64,000 nucleotides of DNA from contig JADKDZ010000005.1 of NCBI GenBank assembly GCA_016718265.1, forward strand, positions 62,001 to 126,000, written 5' to 3'. Positions 47,179 to 56,018 of this stretch are shown here, in pieces; positions within the stretch are counted from its first letter, which is position 1, and each line of letters starts with the position of its first letter. The translations under genes and the position numbers were made by a program. Under the pieces are notes generated by a model. It was not told the DNA's origin. It did no database searches and saw only the letters and a list, made by a program, of their open reading frames with translations. This stretch comes from Uliginosibacterium sp. (GTDB taxonomy: Bacteria; Pseudomonadota; Gammaproteobacteria; Burkholderiales; Rhodocyclaceae).

Positions 47179-48716
47179 GCCTCGTGTCCATGTTCGCGAC
47201 CCGCTACCTTCACTACCTCGATCAACAGGGTCTGTCCGTCTGGGCCTGGCAAGCGGGTCAACTGCTCTGTCTGGCACGGTTTGCCGAGGGCGATTCCGCC
47301 TACGGCGTGCCTGCCTTCGCCGACTGGATCGGACGGCACCGCAACGGCATTCACCACGTGTTGCTCGACCTGCCCAGCGAGGGCTACCACGTTGAACAGA
47401 TCCCCCCGGTCTCCGGCTCAGACCGCAAGGCGCTGATCGCGCGGCGCCAGATGCAACAGTTTTTCGGCACACCCTATGCCACGTCGATGTCGCTCGGGCG
47501 CAGCGTCGATGGGCGGCGCGACGAGCGCGTGCTCATGCTCGCCCTCACCCATCCCCCTGTGTTGGAGCCCTGGCTGCAATGCCTGCGCGACGCCGAAGCG
47601 CGCCTCGCCCGCATCAGCACGGCTTCGCTGCTCACGCGGCAAATACTGGCCGGCCTCCAACCGGACAGCACCAATGGACTGATTCTGAGCCTGTCGGCAA
47701 GCGGCATCCGCCAAACCTACTTCGAGCAAGGCTCGCTGCGCTTCAGCCGGCTCTCGCCAGCGCCCGACGGCCCGCTGCTCAGCTGGGGCGAAGCCTGCCT
47801 GCATGAAGCGCAGAAAACCGCCCAATACCTCACGGCACAGCGCTGGACGACCCGCAACGCCAGGCTTCCCGTCTGGCTTCTGGTACGCCGAGAAGACTTT
47901 GCCAGGCTCGCCGAGCAGATCAGCGCGATCAGCAAGCTCAATTCCCAGCTCGATTTCCGCCTGGCAGGCCTTGACGCAATCGCCCGGCAGGTCGGCATTC
48001 GTCGCAACTTCGCCGATTCGGACTGCGCGCCGCTCCTGATCCACCTTGCCTTGCGCGAAAAAGGCCCTGCGCAACTCGCCCCGCCGGCCGACCGGCGCTT
48101 CTTCCAGCTCTGGCGCATCCGCAATGCGATTGCCGCGGCAGGCGCCTGCCTCGGGTTCGGATTCGCGCTCACCGCCCTGGCGAGCTTCCGCGAGACGCAG
48201 CACATGGTGCTGGAAGACCAGCGCCTGCACGCCGAGATGCAGGCCGACCAGGTACGCTACCAGCAACTCCTCGCCAGCCTGCCCGAGCAACCCATCAATC
48301 TGGAAGCCTTGCAAGGCATCGTGGCCAGCCACACCCGGCTCATCAACCAGCCCCAGCCGAGCGCGGCCTTGCTACACATCTCACGCGCGCTCGACGAGTT
48401 CCCCGATATCCGGCTGCAAACGCTCGGCTGGCAAACCGACTCGCCCGACACCGGCGAGCGCAAAACCGGCGCCCCGCCCTCGCGCCTGTTCACCCTCGAC
48501 GCCTCCCTGCCCGAAGACCTCGTCGACGCCCGCACGGCCACCGCCAGAATTCACGCGTTTGCCGCCACGCTGAAGCGCTACACCGCAGCCGAGATCGCCG
48601 GGCTCAAAATGCCCTTCGACAGCGAATCCGACAAAACCCTGCGCAGCGACCTTGTCGCCCAGAAAAGCCGCGCCAGCTTTCAGGTACGCTTGCGCCTTGC
48701 CGAGGGGCCACCATGA
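47175..48716 (+). CDS. MSHA biogenesis protein (MshI/GspL-like)
   Basis: The start is uncertain: GTG at 47175 overlaps the mshG stop, and an ATG at 47190 is also good. The product has up to 513 residues, with a cytoplasmic actin-like half (PilM/GspL-type; weak similarity, LDLPSEGYHVEQIPP and QMQQFFGTPY), one membrane span near 316-336, and a periplasmic half of GspL/PilN type. It probably links the ATPase to the periplasmic assembly proteins. The position between mshG and a small PilO-like gene supports MshI. Sequence conservation is low, so the name is by context. Confidence 0.65.
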   Translation: MSLVSMFATRYLHYLDQQGLSVWAWQAGQLLCLARFAEGDSAYGVPAFADWIGRHRNGIHHVLLDLPSEGYHVEQIPPVSGSDRKALIARRQMQQFFGTPYATSMSLGRSVDGRRDERVLMLALTHPPVLEPWLQCLRDAEARLARISTASLLTRQILAGLQPDSTNGLILSLSASGIRQTYFEQGSLRFSRLSPAPDGPLLSWGEACLHEAQKTAQYLTAQRWTTRNARLPVWLLVRREDFARLAEQISAISKLNSQLDFRLAGLDAIARQVGIRRNFADSDCAPLLIHLALREKGPAQLAPPADRRFFQLWRIRNAIAAAGACLGFGFALTALASFRETQHMVLEDQRLHAEMQADQVRYQQLLASLPEQPINLEALQGIVASHTRLINQPQPSAALLHISRALDEFPDIRLQTLGWQTDSPDTGERKTGAPPSRLFTLDASLPEDLVDARTATARIHAFAATLKRYTAAEIAGLKMPFDSESDKTLRSDLVAQKSRASFQVRLRLAEGPP

Positions 48717-49300
48717 TCCGCCACCTTGCTGGCAGCCTCATCGCCGCCCTCATCCTGACCAGCGCTGGCTATGCGCTCCATGCCTGGGCGCAACACCAGC
48801 TCGGTCGACAACGGCAGCAGCACGACAAGCTGATCGCCGACGCCCGCCAGGTGCACGAACGGCTCCAGCGCACGCAGCAGGACGAGCCCGCCGTCCGCCT
48901 CGCCATCCAGCAATTCAACACGCTGCGCACACAAGGCGTGATCGGCCCCGAGCACCGCCTGGAGTGGATCGACCAACTCCGCGAAATCGAGCGCAGCCTG
49001 CGCCTGCCAAAGTCCGAATTCAGCCTGCAACCCCAGCGCCAGCTGGCTGCGATTCCCGGCGCCGCACCTTACGCCACCTACTCCAGCCGCATGGAATGGC
49101 GCGCTGCGCTGCTGCACGAAGGTGACCTCCTGCGGCTCCTCAAGCGCTTGCAGGGCATCCCGAGCGCGGTCGTGCACCCCAGCGCCTGCAGCCTCAGCGA
49201 TAGCAACGCTGCCTCTGGCGAGCCGGGCAGTCTCGACACCCGCTGCCAGTTCGACTGGCTCAGCATCGCGCCCGCCGAAGAGAGCAAGGAGCAACCATGA
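48713..49300 (+). CDS. PilO/MshJ-like pilus assembly protein
   Basis: An ATG overlaps the upstream stop (ATGA). The 195-residue product has an N-terminal membrane span (about 5-24), a coiled coil (QHDKLIADARQVHERLQRTQ), and a small periplasmic domain with a possible disulfide near the end (SACSLSD, TRCQFDW). The topology is that of PilO/GspM/MshJ proteins that pair with the upstream GspL/MshI-type protein. The ending overlaps the next gene by 4 bases. The assignment relies on topology and position, not on clear sequence identity. Confidence 0.6.
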   Translation: MIRHLAGSLIAALILTSAGYALHAWAQHQLGRQRQQHDKLIADARQVHERLQRTQQDEPAVRLAIQQFNTLRTQGVIGPEHRLEWIDQLREIERSLRLPKSEFSLQPQRQLAAIPGAAPYATYSSRMEWRAALLHEGDLLRLLKRLQGIPSAVVHPSACSLSDSNAASGEPGSLDTRCQFDWLSIAPAEESKEQP

Positions 49301-49710
49301 TGCCTGCCCGCAAAGGCTTGCTGCATAAGGCGCTACAAGCATGCATCCTCATCATGCTCGCCCTGCCTTGCTCTTCAGCCATGGCAGCTGAAGAACCAGA
49401 ACTGGAGCGGCTCTTCAACACCCCCCAACGCCGCGCCCAACTCGACGAACTCCGCCGCCGCAACGTCCCGATCCAACGCCCGACAGCGACTCCCGTCACG
49501 CAGAACATCCGCCTCGACGGCATCGTCCGCCGCACCAGCGGACCGACGACCGTGTGGATCAATGGCGAACCCCATTTCGGTGCGCCATCCGTTAATAGCA
49601 CCAGCGCGGCGACCGCACGCGTACGATTCGGCGAGGGCAAAACGGTCGAGCTCAAAGTCGGAGAGCAAGGAAAACTCGCCACCGACACTTCCGGAAAGGT
49701 GTCGCCGTGA
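49297..49710 (+). CDS. Periplasmic pilus protein (MshK-like)
   Basis: A 137-residue protein with a Sec signal peptide (cleavage after AMA, about residue 30). It has a short coiled segment and a small beta domain (LDGIVRRTSGPTTVWINGE, VELKVGEQGKL) like MshK/PilP-type proteins that connect assembly platform and secretin. The ATG overlaps the previous stop. The stop overlaps a GTG (49707) that begins the first broken prepilin-like gene, showing that the operon once continued directly into pilin genes. Confidence 0.68.
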   Translation: MMPARKGLLHKALQACILIMLALPCSSAMAAEEPELERLFNTPQRRAQLDELRRRNVPIQRPTATPVTQNIRLDGIVRRTSGPTTVWINGEPHFGAPSVNSTSAATARVRFGEGKTVELKVGEQGKLATDTSGKVSP

Positions 49711-50486
49711 GGAGTACCACTGGGGGATATGCGCTTACAGCGGTTCTTCTGCTAGCCCTTACGATTGGAACACTGCTGCTAATCAGGGGGGTCAACTCAA
49801 ACTTCCGCTCTGAGCAACACAATGAAGTGCAAACCAACCAAGCTTAGTGCCGCCAAGGACGCGCTGATCGCCTATGCACAGGCGGAAGACAATACACCAG
49901 GCGCTCTGCCGTGCCCTGCGACCCCGACGGGAGCGGTCGTCAGTGACTGCTCTACCTCCACCAAGGCTTTTCCATCCACAGGTAGCCCCATCAAAATCAT
50001 CGGACGGATACCTTGGAAGACGTTAGGTATTGACACTCCCAAAGACGGAAATGGCGACTGCATCTGGATGCTACTTTATACGCCTATGCGAAACAATGTT
50101 GCTACGACCAATCGCAGCAGCTTCCCTATAAATTCTTCCACTTTTTCCGATCGTAACGCAACGCAAGGAATCTGGTTCAACGGCCAAGCCTACCCTGCCG
50201 TACTTGTATCTCCACCTCAAGCCAAACCAGATCAGACGAGGACTTGGGTCACGGATAACACTTGCTCAGCAGGTGAGTTGTCCGCGTATTTTGACGCGCC
50301 TACGAGCGAGCAAAGTACTGCCGTTGAGCAGCCGTCCGGAGTTCTACCGATATCAATGAACGATTTGATCTTGGGCCATCATTAAAGCGTGTACTTGAAC
50401 CGCTAGCAGCTATGTCAAGCAAGGACGGTAATAGGAAATCATCCGACGTCCAGGTCAATCGCTGCATCCGGGATTCGGATCTCTGA
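49707..50486 (+). pseudogene. Broken prepilin-like gene 1 of the MSHA locus
   Basis: GTG at 49707 opens a 46-residue frame with a type IV pilin-like hydrophobic helix (GGYALTAVLLLALTIGTLLL) that ends at TAG 49845-49847. The next frame takes over at once (LSAAKDALIAYAQAEDNTPG, then ALPCPAT and GRIPWKTLGIDTPKDGNGDC), as in a known family of MSHA-associated pseudopilin-like proteins. That frame ends with TAA near 50385 after ISMNDLILG. Plausible continuation (PSLKRVLEPLAAM) appears in a third frame until 50484-50486. So one frameshift is clear and a second is likely. The base composition is AT-richer than the flanks. It could also be two small real genes, but the seam is exactly where the family sequence joins. 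Confidence 0.7.
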
Positions 50487-50771
50487 GAAATCTTGTTTTG
50501 GAGAGTGGCTTTGATCTCGCTATCGGAGGGTGCGGATCAAATAGAAGTGTGCTAAGTACTTAGGGTGCTTGGGATCTGGCTTGAACGATCCAATGGAACG
50601 AGAACGTCTATCCAAGGCGGACAAAGACATACCTAAGGACTGGTGCTCTCTCGACCCGAACAAGTCTGGGAAAACGTTAACAGCCAGATCGCGCACCGCA
50701 GACAAAAGTGCGATAGGTCGCTCACTCCCCCGCCGTTCCGGCTTTGCCACAAGAAAGCTAGAACACATATT
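50487..50771 (+). other. Gap between the two broken prepilin-like genes
   Basis: About 285 bases with no credible gene on either strand. Short open frames here look random. It may contain further degraded 3' sequence of the first pilin-like gene, but I could not align it. Confidence 0.5.
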
Positions 50772-51675
50772 ATGACAAAGACCAAAAACATCCGCTTCTC
50801 TCAAGATGCACCACCTCGCGAAGTGTCTGCTCACCTACTAACAAGTGTCATTGAATGCAAATACTGCCTAGAACCTCCGCCAAGCAGACGGGCTAGCAGG
50901 TTTTCAGCCACGAAATACCGGTTCAACTACCTGGAGATTGCTATATCTCTGACGGTCATAGCCCTTCTAATAGGTCCGCTGCCGTTTTCATTCTACGCAT
51001 TCACCGGAGAATGGCTGTGATTCGCAGAGACTCAAATGGCAGCTGGAGGAGGCCCAAGCCAACTCGCTGTCCTTAGGTTTGCAGCCAGTCACTGGTGGGT
51101 CACCGTGCCCGGCGTAACCCATTTGGCAATTTCAAAGACGTATTCAGGAAGCAATCCCCAGCGCTGCCCCAGGGTGCGGCAATGGCGGGAACTAGGGGAA
51201 TCCTGCCTGGCGAGATCCTGGTGTTAGTGGAGTGGACTCAGGAAGATACCTATGCCAACCAATTAACCTGCGGCACTTCAAGGGGCTAATGCCGTGCAAC
51301 CGCCGAGGTCTTCAAGGCTTCAATTTCGTAACAGAAATTGAGACATTAGGTTGCCTAGATCAAACCAGCATCAATACTTCTGTCTTTCAGATACGCACAG
51401 GTGATTTGCAATTTGGTCACATGGCCCGAATGGTCATTATGGGTTTGCTGCCAATTCTCCCGGCAGCCAATTTTCAGTCGTATCTCCTAACCCAGATGAG
51501 ACCGCCAACGACCCTGCCAGAACGACGTCTTTGCCATCGAGAGTCCTCGTAGGACACCCAGACGAAAGTTTCAAGGCCCCGAGCATCCTGAAGAGAGCTT
51601 CGATGATCGCCTTATCTGGAAGTCACGCTTTCTCCTCTTCCGAACGGTAGTTAATTCCGGCTATTGCATACCCCA
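50772..51675 (+). pseudogene. Broken prepilin-like gene 2, several frameshifts and one stop
   Basis: Pieces of one pilin-like protein are readable in order but in changing frames: the helix FNYLEIAISLTVIALLIG (to stop 51018-51020), QLEEAQANSLSLG with SPCPA (frame 1, from 51025), GILPGEIL (frame 2), GVSGVDSGRYL (frame 1), IWSHGPNGHYGFAANSP with DETANDPART (frame 0, from 51411), and SFDDRLIW (frame 2, from 51596). These are the landmarks of the MSHA-associated pseudopilin family (cleavage helix, LPCPA, LGVxxxDxWGR, SHGPNG, DE-N, FDD-W). At least four frame changes and one stop make it a pseudogene. The ATG at 50772 and the end are approximate. Confidence 0.72.
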
Positions 51676-51777
51676 TTCGAGCACTACAAACGCTGGTGTA
51701 TCGCTACTGCGCCTCTTCCAGCAGTTCGTCATCGAGTTCAAGCTCTTCCTCCTCGTCTTCCGGCGGCGGCTGATCGC

Positions 51778-53085
51778 ATGCCCGCTTACGCCCTCCTCCA
51801 CCGCCTCCGCTCTGCCGGCATCACCCCGGACGACAGCGATGATCTGCGCCAGCAGAAGTCCTTGCTCTACTTCGTCAGCGGGCTGGTGAGCATTGCGGCG
51901 GCGATGTGGCTGCTGGTGTATTGGCTGGCGGGGCCGCGCTTGTCGTCGTCTTTGCCCTTCGGCTTGCAAGTGGCCATTGCCGGGAACCTGCTGGTGTATG
52001 CAGCGTGGGGGCGTTTCAAGCTGTTCCGGACGACCTTGCTGTGCATTCTGCTGTTCTTCCCGTTTGTCGCGCAGTGGGCGCTGGGTGACTTCGTGTCGGC
52101 CTCGGGTCTGGTGTTGTGGGGGCTGCTGGCGCCGCTGTGCGCACTGCTCTGCCTGGGGGTGGAGGAGTCCGGCCCGTGGTTTGCGGCGTATGTGGTTCTC
52201 ACGCTGCTGACCGGGGCGATGGATTTCTTCCTCGCGGATTCGCAGCTCAGCGCAAGCACGATTCCGCGTCGCATTTCCCTGCTTTTCTTTGCGCTGAACT
52301 TTGCCACGATTTCGGTGCTGGTGTATCTGAGCATGCGTTTCGCGATTCACGAGCGGAACCAGACCCTGGTCAAGCTGGAAGACGCGCATGCCCGGCTGGC
52401 GCTGGAACAGGCGCGGTCGGAGCGCCTGCTGCTCAACATCTTGCCGGCACGCATCGCAGAACGTCTGAAAGATCCTGAGGCGACCGTCGTTGACGGCGCG
52501 CAGGATGTCTCCGTCATGTTTGCTGACATCGTCAACTTCACCGAACTGGCGGCGCACCTGCCACCCGAAGCGGTGTTCGCCTTGCTCAATCATGTGTTCG
52601 GCAAATTCGATGATCTGGCGGAAGCGCATGGGCTGGAGAAGATCAAGACGATTGGCGACGCGTACATGGTGGCGGGGGGGCTGGACGATCACCTGCCCGA
52701 CCCCTGCCAGGCGGTTGCGGAACTTGCGCTGGAAATGTGCGAGTGGCTCGCCCGGGACGACCACTTGAAGACCGCCGTACCCCTTCAATTGCGCATTGGC
52801 ATCAGCACGGGCCCGGTTGTCGCGGGGGTCGTTGGCAAGAAGAAATTCATCTATGACCTGTGGGGGGACACGGTCAATCTCGCGCACCGGATCACGACCG
52901 AGAGCATGCCGAACACGATCCTGTGTGACTCGGCGACTTTCTTGCGTCTGAAGTACCGCTTTGTGTTTGAGGATCCGGTTACGCTGCGATTGAAGGGCAA
53001 GGGGATGGTAAGTGTCTGGCGCTTGCTGAGCCGATCAAGCACGAGCCTGCGACAGCCCGTACTGGATGTCGACCTGACGCAATAA
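51778..53085 (+). CDS. Membrane-bound class III adenylate cyclase
   Basis: I chose the ATG at 51778; the frame reaches back to 51664 through the decayed pilin sequence. The 435-residue protein has about six membrane spans (25-210), a coiled linker (LVKLEDAHARLALEQARSER), and a cyclase domain. Metal ligands are D250 (FADIVNF) and D294 (IKTIGDAYM). The purine-specifying Lys is in EKIKTIGD, and YDLWGDTVNLAHR carries the Asp expected for ATP, so cAMP is the predicted product. An intact transition-state Arg/Asn pair (NLAHR) is present. Regulation is probably through the membrane domain. Confidence 0.9.
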   Translation: MPAYALLHRLRSAGITPDDSDDLRQQKSLLYFVSGLVSIAAAMWLLVYWLAGPRLSSSLPFGLQVAIAGNLLVYAAWGRFKLFRTTLLCILLFFPFVAQWALGDFVSASGLVLWGLLAPLCALLCLGVEESGPWFAAYVVLTLLTGAMDFFLADSQLSASTIPRRISLLFFALNFATISVLVYLSMRFAIHERNQTLVKLEDAHARLALEQARSERLLLNILPARIAERLKDPEATVVDGAQDVSVMFADIVNFTELAAHLPPEAVFALLNHVFGKFDDLAEAHGLEKIKTIGDAYMVAGGLDDHLPDPCQAVAELALEMCEWLARDDHLKTAVPLQLRIGISTGPVVAGVVGKKKFIYDLWGDTVNLAHRITTESMPNTILCDSATFLRLKYRFVFEDPVTLRLKGKGMVSVWRLLSRSSTSLRQPVLDVDLTQ

Positions 53086-53200
53086 GCGCCGCGCTCCACG
53101 CTCGTGTTTGCGCCAAGTCAATTTGGCCCTCTTGGCGTGACATGCCGCTGCAACACGCTCACCGAATACTGGCGCGGTTCTTCAGCTGCAAGGAGCCGTC

Positions 53201-55123
53201 ATGTCGCCACTGCCCTGCCACCCGGAGTTACCTGTTTTTCTGACCGATGCGCCCGTAAATGATTCGGGCATACTGGAAAGTCGACGGCTACACCGGATCA
53301 TTGCCCAGCAGTTGCTGGATGTGGAGTTCCAGCCGATCCTTGGCCTCAGCTCTCGTCATTACCTCGGTTTCGAGGCCCTTATTCGCCCGCGTGACAAAAC
53401 AGAATTTCCCGGCCCGACGGAGCTGTTCGCGGCGGCGGAGCGCTGCGGTTCGAGTATGCAGCTCGACCAGGCCTGCCGCGAGATCATTTTGCGGCGATTC
53501 GCTTCGCTGGGCTTGCCGGGCACACTGTTCCTGAACGCGACGCCACGCAGCCTGTTTGATCCGAATTTTCAGAATGGGCAGACGCAAGCACTGCTGAGAA
53601 GCCTGAAACTCGCGCCTTCACGGATCGTCATCGAGATTACCGAGAATCAGAAGATCAATGACTTCAGCGCATTCAGGAAAGCACTCGACGCATTTCGCAG
53701 CAAGGGCTATCGCTTCGCCATTGACGATTTGGGGCAAGGGATGTCAAACCTGCGCATGTGGACCGAAATCCATCCGGACATCGTGAAGATTGACCGTCAT
53801 TTCATCGACGGGATTGCTGAAGATGGACTCAAATTTCAACTCGTTCGTGCCATGCATGGGATGGCGGAAACCTGTGGGGCCTTTCTGGTGGCGGAGGGCG
53901 TTGAGCGCAAGGAGGACTTTCTCGCGGTGAGAGATATCGGTATTCCATTTGCACAAGGCTTCTTTGTAGCCAGGCCGAGTCCTATACCTGCGCGTACGCC
54001 TGACAGCGCAGTGCTGGATGTTCTGAGCGGCGGGCGGATTGCGGTTTTCCCGTCTTCCGGGAAAAGTGCCGGTCATAGTGTGACCGCGCGTGCTTTGCTG
54101 CAGGAAGTTGTGCCGGTCCAGCCGTCCCTGAATTGCGACAGCGTTTTCCAACACTTTGAACGTCACCCGCAACTCAGGGAGCTCCCGGTGATCAGCGCGG
54201 AAGGCATGCCCTTGGGTTTAATCCACCGGGGAAAGCTGATTGACGACCTCGCTCGACCCTTTCGCCGCGAGATCTTTGGCCGCCGTCCGTGCAGCATCCT
54301 GATGGATGCCTCTCCTCTGCTGGTGGATGCCAGCATGCCAATCGAAGACCTGGCTCGTCTGGTCACCCGGGCGTCTCCGAGCGCCTTGCATGAAGGATTC
54401 ATCATTACTGAGAATGGTCACTATCGCGGCGTCGGCCATAGCCCGGATATGGTCACGCTTATCACCGACATGCAGATCCGCGCGGCACGCTACGCAAACC
54501 CGCTGACGCAGCTTCCGGGCAACGTCCCCATCGATGAGCACATTCAACGCCTGCTGAGCAAACAAGCCGATTTCGTGGCCTGCTATGCGGACCTTGACGC
54601 CTTCAAACCGTTCAACGACGTGTACGGTTATCGACGCGGTGACGATCTGATCCAGCTCGTTGCAAGCGTTCTGGTCGATATCGCCGACCCGCGTGTAGAC
54701 TTTGTCGGCCACATTGGTGGAGATGACTTCCTGATACTGTTCCAGAGTCCGGACTGGCAGGCGCGTTGCGAGCGCGGCCTGGTGCAGATAGAACGCCGCC
54801 TGTCAGCAGTGCTCACGGAAGAGGACGCCCGACGCGGTTACATCGTGACCGAAAACCGACAGGGGCAGCTCATTCATCACGGGCTACCGGCGCTATCCAT
54901 CGGCGCGCTCATCGTTCAACCCGGCGCTTTCAGCTCGCATCACGAAATCTCAGCCGCGGCGGCTGATGCCAAGAAGCAGGCCAAACGCCTCGCCGGCAAC
55001 AGCTTGTTTGTGGAGCGGCGGGGGGCCTTCCTCAGTCGGGACGCTGCGCACAGGCCACCATCGACGTGCCCCAGCGCCCGGGCTATGCAAGCTGAGCCAG
55101 AAGGTCTGGCACCAGAACATTGA
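53201..55123 (+). CDS. EAL-CBS-GGDEF c-di-GMP protein
   Basis: A 640-residue cytosolic protein with unusual order: EAL first (E58-A59-L60, EITEN, IDDLGQG, KIDRHF, AEGVE), then a CBS-pair-like segment (about 275-410), then GGDEF with the site GGDDF at 506-510. The EAL keeps the metal-binding acids, though DDFGTG is changed to DDLGQG. The GGDDF site lacks the usual Glu at position four but Asp can substitute, so cyclase activity is possible. It can therefore be a bifunctional c-di-GMP enzyme with nucleotide sensing by CBS. The stop at 55123 lies inside the convergent etfA coding region (41-base overlap). Confidence 0.88.
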   Translation: MSPLPCHPELPVFLTDAPVNDSGILESRRLHRIIAQQLLDVEFQPILGLSSRHYLGFEALIRPRDKTEFPGPTELFAAAERCGSSMQLDQACREIILRRFASLGLPGTLFLNATPRSLFDPNFQNGQTQALLRSLKLAPSRIVIEITENQKINDFSAFRKALDAFRSKGYRFAIDDLGQGMSNLRMWTEIHPDIVKIDRHFIDGIAEDGLKFQLVRAMHGMAETCGAFLVAEGVERKEDFLAVRDIGIPFAQGFFVARPSPIPARTPDSAVLDVLSGGRIAVFPSSGKSAGHSVTARALLQEVVPVQPSLNCDSVFQHFERHPQLRELPVISAEGMPLGLIHRGKLIDDLARPFRREIFGRRPCSILMDASPLLVDASMPIEDLARLVTRASPSALHEGFIITENGHYRGVGHSPDMVTLITDMQIRAARYANPLTQLPGNVPIDEHIQRLLSKQADFVACYADLDAFKPFNDVYGYRRGDDLIQLVASVLVDIADPRVDFVGHIGGDDFLILFQSPDWQARCERGLVQIERRLSAVLTEEDARRGYIVTENRQGQLIHHGLPALSIGALIVQPGAFSSHHEISAAAADAKKQAKRLAGNSLFVERRGAFLSRDAAHRPPSTCPSARAMQAEPEGLAPEH

Positions 55124-56018
55124 GATCCCCAACCAGGCTGTAGTCGGCCATCTTGACAATTGGGGCATCGACATCACGGTCAATCGCGACGATGAGACCG
55201 GCCGAACGCATGCCCGCCAGATGTTGGGCAGCGCCCGACAAGCCGACCGCGACATACAGCTCTGGCGCAACAATCTGACCGGTCTGGCCAATCTGCCAAT
55301 CGTGAGGCGCGAATCCGGCATCGACGGCAGCGCGGGTAGCACCTATCGCGGCGCCAAGGCGGTCAGCCAAAGGAAAAATCAAGCGCTCAAAGTTATCTTT
55401 GCTGCCCAAGCCGCGCCCACCGGCGACGACACAGCGCGCCACGCTCAACGCCGGGCGCCCGCCAACAGCCAACCTGCGGGCGAGAAGCCGGGAGACACCC
55501 ATGTCTGGGCCGCTCGGCGCCTCATCGATCTGCGCGGGTGCCTGGAGAGCCTCCGCCGGCTTGAAGGCGCTGGGGCGCACCGTCATGACACACACGGGCT
55601 GACGGTTGCGAAGCGTCACAAGCACATCTCCCGCATACATCGGGCGGATGAACTGGTCCGGGCCGAGTATCTCGCAAACATCAGAGACAGGCGCAACGTC
55701 CAGCATTGCGGCGAGACGCGGGGCCAGTGCTTTACCGAATGGCGTCGCTGGAAACACGATGTGGCGATAGTCCACAGCCATCTGGGCGATGAGCATCGCC
55801 AGGTTCTCTGCACCGTGGTCACGATAGTGCGCGGCACTGACGCAGCGCACACGCGTAACGCCGGCCAGACGCGCGAGCCTGGCCACCGCCGGATCGGAGG
55901 GCTCAGCCGCCACCAGCACATGCGTGTCTTGACCAAGGATGTTTGCGGCAGTCATGACGCGTGGAACGGCCGGGTGAAAAACCCCATCGCGTAACTCGCA
56001 CATCAGCAGTGTCGTCAT
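55083..56018 (-). CDS. etfA: Electron transfer flavoprotein, alpha subunit
   Basis: A 311-residue protein. The C-terminal FAD domain has GRGLGSKDNFERLIFPLADR, GATRAAVDAGFAPHDWQIGQ, QTGQIVAPELYVAVGLSGAAQH and AIDRDVDAPIVKMADYSLVGD. The N-terminal half is the ETF alpha fold. It shuttles electrons from acyl-CoA and other dehydrogenases to the quinone pool via ETF-QO. The ATG overlaps the etfB stop (ATGA). Neither a dehydrogenase nor ETF-QO is adjacent, so the electron donor is unknown. Confidence 0.95.
   Translation of the reverse strand: MTTLLMCELRDGVFHPAVPRVMTAANILGQDTHVLVAAEPSDPAVARLARLAGVTRVRCVSAAHYRDHGAENLAMLIAQMAVDYRHIVFPATPFGKALAPRLAAMLDVAPVSDVCEILGPDQFIRPMYAGDVLVTLRNRQPVCVMTVRPSAFKPAEALQAPAQIDEAPSGPDMGVSRLLARRLAVGGRPALSVARCVVAGGRGLGSKDNFERLIFPLADRLGAAIGATRAAVDAGFAPHDWQIGQTGQIVAPELYVAVGLSGAAQHLAGMRSAGLIVAIDRDVDAPIVKMADYSLVGDLNVLVPDLLAQLA

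Noticed and set aside
50520..50834. 104-codon minus-strand frame in the decayed pilin region
   Set aside because: It has no similarity to a family and lies across degraded pilin sequence on the plus strand.
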